This document shows, one piece after another, positions 19,335 to 28,542 of a DNA stretch of 64,000 nucleotides (its first letter is position 1; every line of letters starts with the position of its first letter). The notes beneath the pieces are model-generated. The model had not been told where the DNA came from and did no database searches. It worked only from the letters and a program-made list of their open reading frames with translations. Both the position numbers and the translations under genes were made by a program. Source of the DNA: VAZQ01 sp963725065 (GTDB lineage: Bacteria; Pseudomonadota; Alphaproteobacteria; Rhizobiales; Xanthobacteraceae); contig CAVRXD010000016.1 in the NCBI GenBank assembly GCA_963725065.1, positions 1-64,000 on the forward strand. The letters are read 5' to 3'.

Positions 19335-19901
19335 TCGCTCTCCTTCGCACGGGATCGGCAAACACTCGACGGATCGGAGGTCAGCCTGTGCTGATCCTAA
19401 TCGATTTGCACCGCCACGGGTAGGCCGCAATTCTCGCAGCGTGAGCCTGCTTGGCACGCCGCACGCCGCAGGGCGAAGCGCCGCAGGGGAGACAGCCAAG
19501 TCACGTCACATCGGAGCGCCACCCGCGACGTCAACGTCACTCCCTTTGCTCGCAATCTTCAGGCCCGCCCGGACCGAGAGATCAGGCGGACGATGGCGTA
19601 GAGATTTTCAAATTGTTTCGGATGCGCTGAGAGTAGCAGGCCTGCCGAGTTAAAGCGAGAAATGAACGCTGGTTGCGGCAGCGGGATACCCCGAGCAGAG
19701 TGCTAGTTCGCGGCCTGAAGGTATGGTCGGCGCCGGCGCCGCCGGTGAGGCCAACAATCGTAATGCCGATTGTACCACGTTAATTCGCGGGCTTGGACCG
19801 GTGGCTTGAGGTCGCTGGGTGGATTGGGCAGCAACAGGCACAGCATGAATTGGGTTCGATCTGGGGCCACAGGCGTCATCGATGCCTATCGCATATGCGT
19901 T
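19335..19901. other. Intergenic region upstream of the RND operon
   Basis: About 570 bases between the start of the adaptor gene and the end of the EAL gene, both on the minus strand. I see no convincing coding frame, tRNA or repeat. It presumably contains the promoter of the efflux operon near its left end. Confidence 0.5.
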
Positions 19902-21566
19902 CTACGCCGCTGGTGTCACGGAGTTCCTTTCGATCCATGCCACCAGCTGATCATGGGGTGACGGCCTGTGAACAGCGAAGCCTTGCGCATAGTCGCATCC
20001 CCACTCGCGCAGCAATGCGAGCGTTTTCTGGTCCTCCACGCCTTCGGCGACGCTTTCGAGGTGAAGCGATCTGGCAAGGTCTAAGATAGTCCGCACGATC
20101 TTCTGCCCGCTTGCGTCATGAGTGAGACCCCGGATGAAAGCTTGGTCTATCTTGAGCGCATTCACTGGCAGTTTTTTGAGATATGCGAGTGAAGAGTGGC
20201 CCGTACCGAAGTCGTCGATCGACACGCGGTAGCCACGTTCCCGAAGCCGCTCGATGAGCGTCACGCAATACTCGATATCTCCCATCACCGCGCTTTCCGT
20301 AATTTCGAGCTCGACCTCCTGTGGATCGATGCGATGCCTCGTCACCGTCTCATGCAAGGTGTCGAGGAGCGAGCGCTGGTGCAAATTGCGGACCGAGAGG
20401 TTGATCGCTACCTGTAGGGAATGCCCGCGGGCGGTAGACGCTGCTTTGTCGGCGAGCGCGGTGCCGATGACCCACCTCGTGATGTCGTCGATAAGCGTCG
20501 ATTCCTCGGCTCGCGGGATGAAAGTTCCAGGCGGGATGAACCCACGTTGCGGATGGACCCATCTGAGGAGCGCCTCGGTGCTGGAAATCCTTCCAGTTGC
20601 GAGCGCGAGCTTGGCCTGGTGCCAGACCGCGAACTCGTTGTTGGCGAGCGCAGCGGGAATCATGCCTAGCAGCTCGAGATTCTCCCGGCTCGTGGAATCG
20701 GCCGCGCTGTCATAGGTGTGAAATGGCAAGTGTCGTGTGACGGCGGTGTGGGCGGCGATGCTTGCCTTCTGAAACATTTCCTCGAAGGTACGGGCATGCT
20801 GCGGGAACTCAGCCGCGCCGAAGGCGAAATCGACGTGCACCGATACCCCGTCGATTTGGTAGGGAGAACGAACCCGCGCCTCGATCTCGCTGCGCAACTG
20901 TCTTGTCTCGGTCCGGTTGTCAAATGCGAGCGCCAGGCGGTCGCGCTGAATGAGAGCGATCGGCACATCCGCCGGTACCAGTTCACGCCCGCGCTCGCAG
21001 ATCAGCTTGAGCAGCTTCTCGCTGAAGAGAGCACCGAATGTGTTTTGAATATCCAGGAGATTTTTGATCTGCACGACAATCAGCAGGACCTGCGCACCGT
21101 CGCGCTCGATCGCCTGCCGCTGTGTTCTGGCAAAGCCGGTACTGTTGAGAAGCCCTGTGCCGGCATCGTGCTCGTTGAGCCAATCGAGCATCTTTAGCTG
21201 CCGCCGCAGCGTACCAGCACCAACTCCGACAACACCGCCGACCATGCAGAAGAAGACCATGCGCAGTAACCAGTTGGCCAGCTGCTGCATCTCGCCACTC
21301 GCGGTGTCTAGCAACATGTAAGGTCCGAGCAATAAGCCGGCCACCACTCCGGTAACGATCCCACCCCCGGTCCCGAACACGAGCGCGGCAAGGATGATGG
21401 GCAAATACACTAGGTGTAGAGTGGCGAACTGGGCGCCGCCAGTCACGTGGACGAGCCACGCGCTCCCAAGCAAGGTCAACAAAACGAGGACGATCGCAAG
21501 CGTCTTTGTGGCTTTGGGAGGCGAGCAGAATGCGTCCCGCAGGCGTTTCAAGATGCTCGAAAGCAC
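19902..21566 (-). CDS. Membrane-anchored degenerate GGDEF / EAL c-di-GMP phosphodiesterase
   Basis: A 554-residue protein: N-terminal membrane segments (about residues 20-130), a GGDEF-like domain that has lost the GGDEF signature (QRDRLALAF in its place), then a complete EAL domain. Catalytic motifs are intact: TEALLRW, INLSVRN, EITES, DDFGTGHSSL, LKIDQAFI, AEGVED and QGF. It should therefore hydrolyse c-di-GMP, with the GGDEF part perhaps regulatory. The GTG at 21566 was chosen because AGGAGGG sits seven bases upstream; an upstream TTG at 21647 lacks a ribosome site. It is divergent from the AI-2E-family gene. Confidence 0.85.
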   Translation of the reverse strand: MLSSILKRLRDAFCSPPKATKTLAIVLVLLTLLGSAWLVHVTGGAQFATLHLVYLPIILAALVFGTGGGIVTGVVAGLLLGPYMLLDTASGEMQQLANWLLRMVFFCMVGGVVGVGAGTLRRQLKMLDWLNEHDAGTGLLNSTGFARTQRQAIERDGAQVLLIVVQIKNLLDIQNTFGALFSEKLLKLICERGRELVPADVPIALIQRDRLALAFDNRTETRQLRSEIEARVRSPYQIDGVSVHVDFAFGAAEFPQHARTFEEMFQKASIAAHTAVTRHLPFHTYDSAADSTSRENLELLGMIPAALANNEFAVWHQAKLALATGRISSTEALLRWVHPQRGFIPPGTFIPRAEESTLIDDITRWVIGTALADKAASTARGHSLQVAINLSVRNLHQRSLLDTLHETVTRHRIDPQEVELEITESAVMGDIEYCVTLIERLRERGYRVSIDDFGTGHSSLAYLKKLPVNALKIDQAFIRGLTHDASGQKIVRTILDLARSLHLESVAEGVEDQKTLALLREWGCDYAQGFAVHRPSPHDQLVAWIERNSVTPAA

Positions 21567-21896
21567 TTGCGCCCTCCTTTCCGTGTCGAACTTCGTTTCC
21601 GGGTCGACCGACCTGTCGTTCGACAATGCTAACGCAAACAGGCACAAATAGCCATGAATGGAGGGTTAGCCAAGCAGAACAGCGTTAGTCGTCAGCTAGC
21701 AACAGTAGTAATGCGTTCCCGAATCGTCACTTACTTGAAACAACATCGGCACGAGCGTCGGCCCGGGCGGCTAGGCCGGTCGGAAGGGCCGAGCAGCCAG
21801 CTCGGGCATCGGCCGACACCGTCTTGATTGCGGAGGAAAAGGACATGACAAAGGGCGACCGCGAAGTTCATTCTTAAGGCAAAGAGGGCTTCAGCA
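21567..21896. other. Divergent intergenic region
   Basis: About 330 bases between the EAL gene (minus) and the AI-2E-family gene (plus). It must hold both promoters. I see no coding frame, RNA gene or clear operator. Confidence 0.5.
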
Positions 21897-22964
21897 GTGA
21901 ACGACGACGATCGATCTTTGAAGCTCGGTGCATCGAATGAAGAGCTTGTGCTTTTCGTCATTCGAATCGTGTGCCTCGGACTGCTGGGATACTGGTCGTT
22001 TATCCTGATCAGACCATTTTTGACGATCATTGTCTGGAGCGTCATCATTACCGTAGCGCTCTACCCGGTGTTCGATTGGCTCTCGGCGAAACTCGATGGC
22101 CATCGCGCACTGGCAGCGATTGCAATTACTGTCTTCATGTTTTTGGTGATGCTCGGTCCAGTGACGTGGCTCGCCGTCAGCATGGCCGAAACCGTTCGCG
22201 CACTGCTTGCTCGCTTTGGCGACGGGAGTCTGGCAGTTCCTCCTCCTGCCGAAGCGGTAAGAGCCTGGCCGCTCATTGGCGAAAAAATCTTTGAGACGTG
22301 GCTGCTCGCGTCGACCAACCTTCAGGCCCTCGTCATCGACGCGGTCCCGTATCTCAAGCCCTTGGGCACTACCTTGCTCACCGCGGCGGGCAGCGTGGGT
22401 CTAAATCTGCTCAAGTTCACGCTTGCACTCGTTATTTCCGGTTTTCTGTTTATTCCGGGCCCGTCACTGATCCATTCCACCAAAAATGTTCTCGGCCGTC
22501 TTGCAGCCGGGCGGGGTGAGGAGTTTGTCGATTTGGCGGGGGCAACAATCCGCAACATTTCACGCGGCATTATCGGCATCGCGATCCTGCAGGCGCTATT
22601 GGCGGGCATCGGCTTGCTGTTCGCCGGAGTTCCCGCGGCAGGTCTGTTCAGTTTTTTGGTTCTGTTGCTCGGAATCGTTCAGATCGGCCCGTCGGTCGTC
22701 CTGGTTCCGCTGATCGTATGGAGCTGGTTTGCGATGGATGCGACCATGGCGATTCTGTTCACGTGCTACATGGTGCCGGTCAATTTGATCGACAACATCA
22801 TGCGGCCGCTGGTGGCGAAAGGCTTGACGACACCGATGCCGGTCATACTCGTCGGCGTCCTCGGCGGCACGCTCGCGCATGGCATGATTGGTCTATTTGT
22901 CGGACCGATCGTGCTTTCGATCGCCTGGCAGTTGCTTGTGGTCTGGACACACGACGCGCCGTAA
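21897..22964 (+). CDS. AI-2E family transporter (PerM/YdiK-like)
   Basis: A 355-residue inner-membrane protein with about eight hydrophobic segments and the family's C-terminal region (VNLIDNIMRPLVAKGLTTPMP then GGTLAHGMIGLFVGPIVL). Members include TqsA, implicated in autoinducer-2 export, and PerM/YdiK proteins of unclear role. Nothing local indicates AI-2 signalling, so the substrate is open; some relatives are Na+/H+ antiporters. It starts at GTG 21897 (MNDDDRSLKLG). It is monocistronic or leads the ppk2 gene, which starts about 200 bases downstream. Confidence 0.82.
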   Translation: MNDDDRSLKLGASNEELVLFVIRIVCLGLLGYWSFILIRPFLTIIVWSVIITVALYPVFDWLSAKLDGHRALAAIAITVFMFLVMLGPVTWLAVSMAETVRALLARFGDGSLAVPPPAEAVRAWPLIGEKIFETWLLASTNLQALVIDAVPYLKPLGTTLLTAAGSVGLNLLKFTLALVISGFLFIPGPSLIHSTKNVLGRLAAGRGEEFVDLAGATIRNISRGIIGIAILQALLAGIGLLFAGVPAAGLFSFLVLLLGIVQIGPSVVLVPLIVWSWFAMDATMAILFTCYMVPVNLIDNIMRPLVAKGLTTPMPVILVGVLGGTLAHGMIGLFVGPIVLSIAWQLLVVWTHDAP

Positions 22965-23162
22965 CGCACGTGGCGTGGGCCTTCGCGGCGAGGAAACGAG
23001 TAGACGTCGCCAAGTCGATTTTGATCTCGCCTGCCCGGCGCCCTCGGTCCGGACGGTTGTTGCCTATGTCGGCTCGGTTGATGTTAAATCGATCGGCCTG
23101 TTCCGACCAACAGCGACGCAGGACCGGCACATCTCCGCCGGGCAAGTTCAGGGGTTCGCGCC

Positions 23163-23981
23163 ATGAAATCGACGCAGACGGCGGCGGCAACCGGGCATCC
23201 CGGCAAGATGAAGCGCAAGGTCTACGAGAACGAGCTGCACAAGCTGCAGGTCGAGCTTTGCCATTTGCAGGACTGGGTGAAGGCCACGGGTGCGCGGGTC
23301 ATCATCGTGTTCGAAGGACGCGATGCGGCCGGCAAGGGCGGCACCATCAAGGCCCTCACCGAGCGCGTCAGCCCGCGCGTGTTCCGGGTGATGGCGCTAC
23401 CTGCTCCCTCCGACCGCGAAAAATCCCAGATGTTCATGCAGCGCTACATGCAGCAATTCCCGGCAGCGGGCGAAATCGTGATCTTCGATCGCAGCTGGTA
23501 CAACCGCGCCGGTGTCGAATACGTCATGGGATTCTGCAGCAAGCATGAGCACCAGCGCTTTCTGGAGCTCTGTCCGCAGGTCGAGAAGTATGTCGTCGAC
23601 GGCGGTATCAAGCTGATCAAAATCTGGCTGGAAGTTGGACAGGAGGAACAGGAGAAACGATTTGCGGCCCGCGTCAACGATCCGCTGCGGCAATGGAAAC
23701 TGAGTCCGATGGACGTCGGATCCTACGCGCGCTGGTACGACTACTCGAAAGCGCGCGACATGATGCTGGCGGCCACGGACAGCAAGCACGCACCCTGGCA
23801 TATCGTGCATTCGGACGACAAACGGCGAGCCCGCCTCAACTGCATCGCGCATATCCTGAAGGCAATTCCGTTCGAGAAGGTACGCAAGCCGAAGGTCAAG
23901 CTGCCCAAGCGATCCAACAAAGACAAATACGATGACCGGGCATCGCTGAAGGGCAGGCATTTCGTTGCGGAGAAATACTGA
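23163..23981 (+). CDS. ppk2: Polyphosphate kinase 2
   Basis: A 272-residue PPK2-family kinase that transfers phosphate between polyphosphate and nucleoside diphosphates (class I) or related nucleotides. The Walker A motif GRDAAGKGG lies at residues 52-60 and the Walker B region FDRSWYNRAGVE at about 108-119, with the lid region around RFAARVNDPLRQWKLSPMD. Length fits single-domain class I enzymes, which often favour NTP synthesis from polyP. No ppk1 or ppx is nearby. ATG 23163. Confidence 0.9.
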   Translation: MKSTQTAAATGHPGKMKRKVYENELHKLQVELCHLQDWVKATGARVIIVFEGRDAAGKGGTIKALTERVSPRVFRVMALPAPSDREKSQMFMQRYMQQFPAAGEIVIFDRSWYNRAGVEYVMGFCSKHEHQRFLELCPQVEKYVVDGGIKLIKIWLEVGQEEQEKRFAARVNDPLRQWKLSPMDVGSYARWYDYSKARDMMLAATDSKHAPWHIVHSDDKRRARLNCIAHILKAIPFEKVRKPKVKLPKRSNKDKYDDRASLKGRHFVAEKY

Positions 23982-24152
23982 AGCACCAGACCCGCCAAAC
24001 GTTCGTTCGCGTTGGCCGTAGGGCGCTCGCGCCGCGCCGCTGCGGCCAAGCCGCTGACAACGGCCCCACCTGCGTCGCGCGCTCATTCTTACGATTGGCA
24101 CTGTTGGCGCCTAAGCATCGGGCTAGTTGCGCAAAAGGCGTTCGTGCCGGTG

Positions 24153-24806
24153 TCAGCCTCCCAGGGCCATCGCGATGGCGACCAGCGCCAGGCCGAGACC
24201 GGTGAGCGCAAGGCCTGCCAGCCATGGGTTGGCGTTGACGTATTGCGCCCAGTGGAAACCGACGACGAAGACGCAACCGATCAGAAGCAGGTTCGAGATG
24301 CGCAGCGCAAGCCACGGATCGCGGACGAAAGGGAACGGCAATACGGCGGGCAGCGTGGTGGCGAACACGAGACAGAAGATGACGAAGGCGCCAATGAGAT
24401 CGTCGCGAGTCACGCCGGTTCGCAAAGGTTTCCCATTTGCCAGGAGGACATGGATGCCACGGTAGAGTCGCTCGCGGTGCTCAGGCCGCGTTATCGCCTC
24501 GAGCTCAGGATCCAGTTCATGTCGGATCGTGGCCAAGGCCGCGTCCTCGCTCGCTGCGGCGCTGACGGCGCGAAACAGGCGTGCGCGACGCCTGCGGACA
24601 AAGGCGTTGGTCATGACGTAGAAGACCGCGTCGATGATGCCCCAGGCAAGGTTGCAGCCGACCGCCGCGATCAACAGGGTACGAACGCCGTCCTGAGCGC
24701 CGCGGGTCGCTACTCCGGCGGCCAAGGTGAAGGTGAGCACCATGATGAGGCCAGCCAAGATTTCGCCGAGACTTTCGTCGGGATCGACGTGACCCACGAA
24801 AGACAC
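24153..24806 (-). CDS. VIT1/CCC1-like integral membrane protein
   Basis: A 217-residue membrane protein with an N-terminal pair of helices (LGEILAGLIMVLTFTLAAG; CNLAWGIIDAVFYVM), a charged cytoplasmic stretch (about residues 65-130) and three more helices at the C-terminus. The layout resembles VIT/CCC1-related proteins, which move iron or manganese, but I could not confirm metal-binding residues. The GTG at 24806 follows GGAAGG at good spacing; a longer GTG start at 24851 is possible. It ends facing ppk2, which is convergent. Confidence 0.6.
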   Translation of the reverse strand: MSFVGHVDPDESLGEILAGLIMVLTFTLAAGVATRGAQDGVRTLLIAAVGCNLAWGIIDAVFYVMTNAFVRRRRARLFRAVSAAASEDAALATIRHELDPELEAITRPEHRERLYRGIHVLLANGKPLRTGVTRDDLIGAFVIFCLVFATTLPAVLPFPFVRDPWLALRISNLLLIGCVFVVGFHWAQYVNANPWLAGLALTGLGLALVAIAMALGG

Positions 24807-24885
24807 GATCAGCCTTCCTTTGCCGCTTCGCAGATGACAACAGGAGTCCACCTGGCTCGGCTGCCGAGGCCCGAGGCCAGATCGG

Positions 24886-25803
24886 TCAGTTCAACGCAAA
24901 CCATAACTTCGCGACCAGTGTGGGACCGCACCAGTTCGAGACCAGCCCGTCTGGATTATTGATGGGATTGATGCGGCCGCCCGGCACGGCGCCGGGGTCG
25001 CCCGTAAACACAAAACAGTCCTCCTTCGACAGATTGGTGTTGGAATAACGCAGGTCCAGATTGAACATCTTGCGGCTGAACGTAACTCCGGCATTCCAAT
25101 GGGTATAGGCCGGCAACGGGAAGCCGCCGAGAGCCGGAGCCTGGTTGCCGAACCAGAAATAGCCGACGACCCCCGACAGCGAGACGCCGATGTCGTTCGG
25201 CAGCCAATCGCGCGGCAGCTCGACCGACAGGCCGGTCGCGGCGTATTTGCTCCAGGCGCCGGTGTTCGAGATGCTCGGAGAATACGCAAAACCGGCGGCG
25301 ATGCTGACTGCGTCGGTAAGCTTGTAGTTGCCGCGCGCGAACGTCTCCCAATAATCCGTGCTCGCGCCTTCCGCTTCACCGGGATACTGCAGGTAGGTCC
25401 ATCCGAAATCGAAGTCGATGTCCCAAATCTTCGGGCGAATGCCTCCGTTGAACGTCAGTTCGGCCGCCGGATTGGTCGGCAGCTTGACGCTTCCCACCGT
25501 AGCGCCGGCGTAGAGCAGGCTGAACGACGCCTCGACAGCGGCGCCGACCACGGGCTGGTGAGCGGACAGGGTCGTTCCGCGGTAGATGTAATCGGACGCA
25601 AGACCGGCGCGAAGACTGAAATCAAGCGGGCTGAATGGGCTGTCCTTCCACGTCGCTCCCGGAGCGGTATCGTTGGATGGGAGAGCACCTCGGCCGCTGA
25701 CATCGAGCGGGGCGGAGGGGTTATTCTCGGCAGACTTGGCGGGCGTGGCCGAGGCGAGCAGCAGAAGCACAATCTTCATCGAGGGCAGGAACCGCTGCAG
25801 CAT
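24886..25803 (-). CDS. TorF-family putative outer-membrane porin
   Basis: A 305-residue protein with a signal peptide (MKIVLLLLASATPAKS following MLQRFLPS) and alternating beta-strand character typical of outer-membrane barrels. The start of the mature barrel, LRAGLASDYIYRGTTLSAHQ, is characteristic of the TIGR02001/TorF group. The C-terminus ends in an aromatic strand (AKLWFALN). The start is either 25803 or the internal ATG at 25779, with no decisive ribosome site. Function beyond putative porin is unknown. Confidence 0.75.
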   Translation of the reverse strand: MLQRFLPSMKIVLLLLASATPAKSAENNPSAPLDVSGRGALPSNDTAPGATWKDSPFSPLDFSLRAGLASDYIYRGTTLSAHQPVVGAAVEASFSLLYAGATVGSVKLPTNPAAELTFNGGIRPKIWDIDFDFGWTYLQYPGEAEGASTDYWETFARGNYKLTDAVSIAAGFAYSPSISNTGAWSKYAATGLSVELPRDWLPNDIGVSLSGVVGYFWFGNQAPALGGFPLPAYTHWNAGVTFSRKMFNLDLRYSNTNLSKEDCFVFTGDPGAVPGGRINPINNPDGLVSNWCGPTLVAKLWFALN

Positions 25804-25941
25804 GATGCGAACCCGCGTTCCGCAGTCTCGCCGCCCGGGAGTGACACGGAGACGAAACGTTGAACAGGATCTCTGAACTTGCCTGCGTCGAAAGCCCCGT
25901 ATTCCGGTTGCCGAGGCGTGGGCTTTCACCGCGCTCCCGCA

Positions 25942-25969
25942 CACCTGTCACCTGTCACCTGTCACCTGT
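25942..25969. repeat. Four tandem copies of CACCTGT
   Basis: Four perfect 7-base repeats lie in the 355-base gap between the divergent porin (minus) and Ca2+/H+ exchanger (plus) genes. The unit is not a multiple of three, and the array is outside coding sequence, so copy-number change could alter promoter spacing. The rest of the gap (25804-26158) shows nothing else convincing. Confidence 0.85.
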
Positions 25970-26158
25970 CAACCAGACAGTGATTTACGTTAGCATGCGC
26001 GCAGAGACCGCGAATGCAACAATTCGGCAACACATGAGATCTTTTGGCCGCACCCTTTCGAGGCTTCCTGGCGCCCGTGCAAATCGCATTGCGCCAGCGC
26101 GCGGACCCGTCCTGGGGTATTGACCATGGATCAACGGTTGCTGTCGAATTGACCTCTC

Positions 26159-27253
26159 ATGGACCTGCTCCGCGAAATTCGACACAACCCGCTCTTCTGG
26201 CTGCTGGCCCTCGTGCCCGCACTGTTTGTGGTCGAGCTGTTCAAGCCTGATGCGCATACGCTTCTATTTGTGCTGTCGGTGCTGGCGATCGTTCCGCTGG
26301 CTGCGCTGCTCAGCCGCGCCACCGAATCCGTCGCAGCCAGGACGGGTGACACGATAGGCGGTCTGCTGAACGCCACCTTGGGAAACCTTACCGAGCTGCT
26401 CATCGCGCTGGCCGCGCTGCGTGCCGGACAATACGTTCTGGTCAAGGCGACCATCGCGGGAGCCATTGTCGCCAACTCCCTGTTCATGCTGGGTGCGTCG
26501 TTTCTGATCGGGGGGCTCAAGCATCATGTGCAGACCTACAATCGCAACAATGCCCGCCTGCAGGCAGGCATGTTGTTCCTGGCCACGATCGCGCTGCTGA
26601 TCCCGTCAATCCTTGCCGAGACTGATCCTTCGCCGGCGATGGCGGTGTTTGCTGAGGTCCTGAGCCTGGGCCTCGCGGTGCTGCTCATCGTCACCTACGG
26701 ACTTGGATTGGTGTTTTCGCTCAAGACACACCGCGAGTTCTTCGGAGGAGCGGATCACGCCGAGTCCGGAGAGGCGTCATGGCCGATGAGCCTGGCGCTG
26801 GCGACCTTGGGCGGCGCCACGGTCCTGGTCGCGCTTGTGAGCGAGGTGTTCGTCGAATCGCTGCAGCAGGCCGCGGTCGCCTTGGGGATGACGACTGCAT
26901 TCGTGGGCTTCGTTATCGTGGCGCTTGTCGGCGGCGCGGCGGAAATGTTGTCCGCCTTCTCAGGCGCGCGCAAGGACCGGCTGGATTTGAGCGTTGCCAT
27001 CGCCTTGGGCAGCGCATCGCAGATCGCGCTGTTCGTCGCTCCGGTGCTTGTGGTTCTCAGCTACGTCATCGGACCCACGCCGATGAATCTGCAATTCTGG
27101 CCCGCCGCCGTGGCCATGATATTGATCGCAACCGTAACCGCGTTCCTTGCGACCAACAGCGGGCGTTCGGCATGGTTCTTGGGCGTGCTCTTGATCGTCG
27201 TCTATTTGACTTTCGCCATGACGCTGTTCTTGTTGCCGCCCAAAATTCCGTGA
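26159..27253 (+). CDS. Calcium/proton exchanger (CaCA family, ChaA/CAX type)
   Basis: A 364-residue inner-membrane exchanger with two inverted repeats carrying the c1 and c2 acidic motifs: GNLTELLIALAALR (near residue 80) and GGAAEMLSAFSGARKDRLDL (near 262). These are the ion-binding glutamates of Ca2+/H+ antiporters. About eleven hydrophobic helices are visible, and the length is normal. ATG 26159 gives MDLLREIRHNPLFW. It likely exports Ca2+ (or Na+/K+ at alkaline pH, as ChaA does). Confidence 0.9.
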   Translation: MDLLREIRHNPLFWLLALVPALFVVELFKPDAHTLLFVLSVLAIVPLAALLSRATESVAARTGDTIGGLLNATLGNLTELLIALAALRAGQYVLVKATIAGAIVANSLFMLGASFLIGGLKHHVQTYNRNNARLQAGMLFLATIALLIPSILAETDPSPAMAVFAEVLSLGLAVLLIVTYGLGLVFSLKTHREFFGGADHAESGEASWPMSLALATLGGATVLVALVSEVFVESLQQAAVALGMTTAFVGFVIVALVGGAAEMLSAFSGARKDRLDLSVAIALGSASQIALFVAPVLVVLSYVIGPTPMNLQFWPAAVAMILIATVTAFLATNSGRSAWFLGVLLIVVYLTFAMTLFLLPPKIP

Positions 27254-27399
27254 TCCGCTTCTGCTACGGCATCCCCCTATGCTCGCGGCCTTCCGAAAGT
27301 GCACTCGCTGAAGGGCTCGTTTAAACCCGCGCTGGAGGCTGTTCCAAGCCGAGTTCCTGGTTAGAGAAGACGCGACACATCAGCCTTGCTCCCCACCCC

Positions 27400-28422
27400 A
27401 TGAAAAAAATCGGCTTCCTCTCCTTCGGCCATTGGACCCCTTCGCCGCAGTCGCAGACGCGCTCCGGCGCCGACGCGCTCCTGCAATCCATCGACCTCGC
27501 TGTCGCGGCCGAGGAGCTCGGCGCGGACGGGGCCTATTTCCGGGTGCACCACTTCGCGCGCCAGCTCGGATCGCCGTTTCCGCTGGTGGCGGCCTGCGGC
27601 GCGAAGACCAAGACAATCGAGATTGGCACCGCCGTCATCGACATGCGCTACGAGAACCCGATGTACATGGCGGAGGATGCGGGCGCGGCCGACCTCATCG
27701 CCGGCGGGCGCCTGCAACTCGGCATCAGCCGCGGCTCGCCCGAGCAGGTGATCGACGGCTGGCGCCATTTCGGCTTCGCCCCGCCCGAGGGTATGAGCGA
27801 CGCCGACATGGCGCGGCGCCATACCGAGGTCTTCCTCGAGGTGCTGCGCGGCGAGGGTTTTGCGCGCCCCAACCCGAACCCGATGTTTCCGAACCCGCCG
27901 GGCCTGCTGCGCCTCGAGCCGTATTCGGCGGGCCTGCGCGAACGAATCTGGTGGGGCGCCGCCACCAACGCCACCGCGGCGTGGGCGGCCAAGCTTGGGA
28001 TGAACCTGCAAAGCTCGACACTCAAGATCGACGAGAGCGGACGCCCATTTCACGTCCAGCAGGCGGAGCAGATCCGGATTTTTCGCGCGGCATGGAAGGA
28101 GGCCGGGCACACGCGCGAGCCGCGGGTGTCGGTGAGCCGCAGCATCTTCGCGCTGGTGGACGACCGGGACCGCGCCTATTTCGGGCGCGGCGGCGAGAGC
28201 GAGGACCAGATCGGCTTCCTCGGCGGCAACGAGCGCGCCATTTTCGGGAGGAGCTACGCCGCCGAGCCGGACATTCTCGTCGAGCAGCTCAAGACGGACG
28301 AAGCCATCGCCGAGGTCGACACGCTACTGCTGACCGTGCCGAACCAGCTCGGCGTCGATTACAACGCCCACGTCATCGAGGCGATCTTGAAGCACGTCGC
28401 GCCGGGCTTAGGATGGCGCTGA
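27400..28422 (+). CDS. LLM-class flavin-dependent oxidoreductase
   Basis: A 340-residue luciferase-like monooxygenase fold protein that would use reduced flavin and oxygen. The N-terminal beta-strand (MKKIGFLSFGHW), VHHFARQLGSP, IEIGTAVIDMRYENPMYMAED and GRLQLGISRGSPEQV fit the LLM family. The substrate is unknown. It has the high GC of the region, unlike the LLM gene that follows 120 bases later on the same strand. ATG 27400. Confidence 0.85.
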   Translation: MKKIGFLSFGHWTPSPQSQTRSGADALLQSIDLAVAAEELGADGAYFRVHHFARQLGSPFPLVAACGAKTKTIEIGTAVIDMRYENPMYMAEDAGAADLIAGGRLQLGISRGSPEQVIDGWRHFGFAPPEGMSDADMARRHTEVFLEVLRGEGFARPNPNPMFPNPPGLLRLEPYSAGLRERIWWGAATNATAAWAAKLGMNLQSSTLKIDESGRPFHVQQAEQIRIFRAAWKEAGHTREPRVSVSRSIFALVDDRDRAYFGRGGESEDQIGFLGGNERAIFGRSYAAEPDILVEQLKTDEAIAEVDTLLLTVPNQLGVDYNAHVIEAILKHVAPGLGWR

Positions 28423-28542
28423 CGCGCCTTACCTTAAGGCGCACATACTTTATGCTGGCATGCCGCTCCGGCTGAGGCGTCCGCCCCTGACTTGAGCGAT
28501 ACGGAACGATTGGCCGGTAATGCTCGAAGGAGCCTACGAACA

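Noticed and set aside
25942..25969. A minimal CRISPR-like array
   Set aside because: The heptamers are contiguous with no spacers and no cas genes are in the window.
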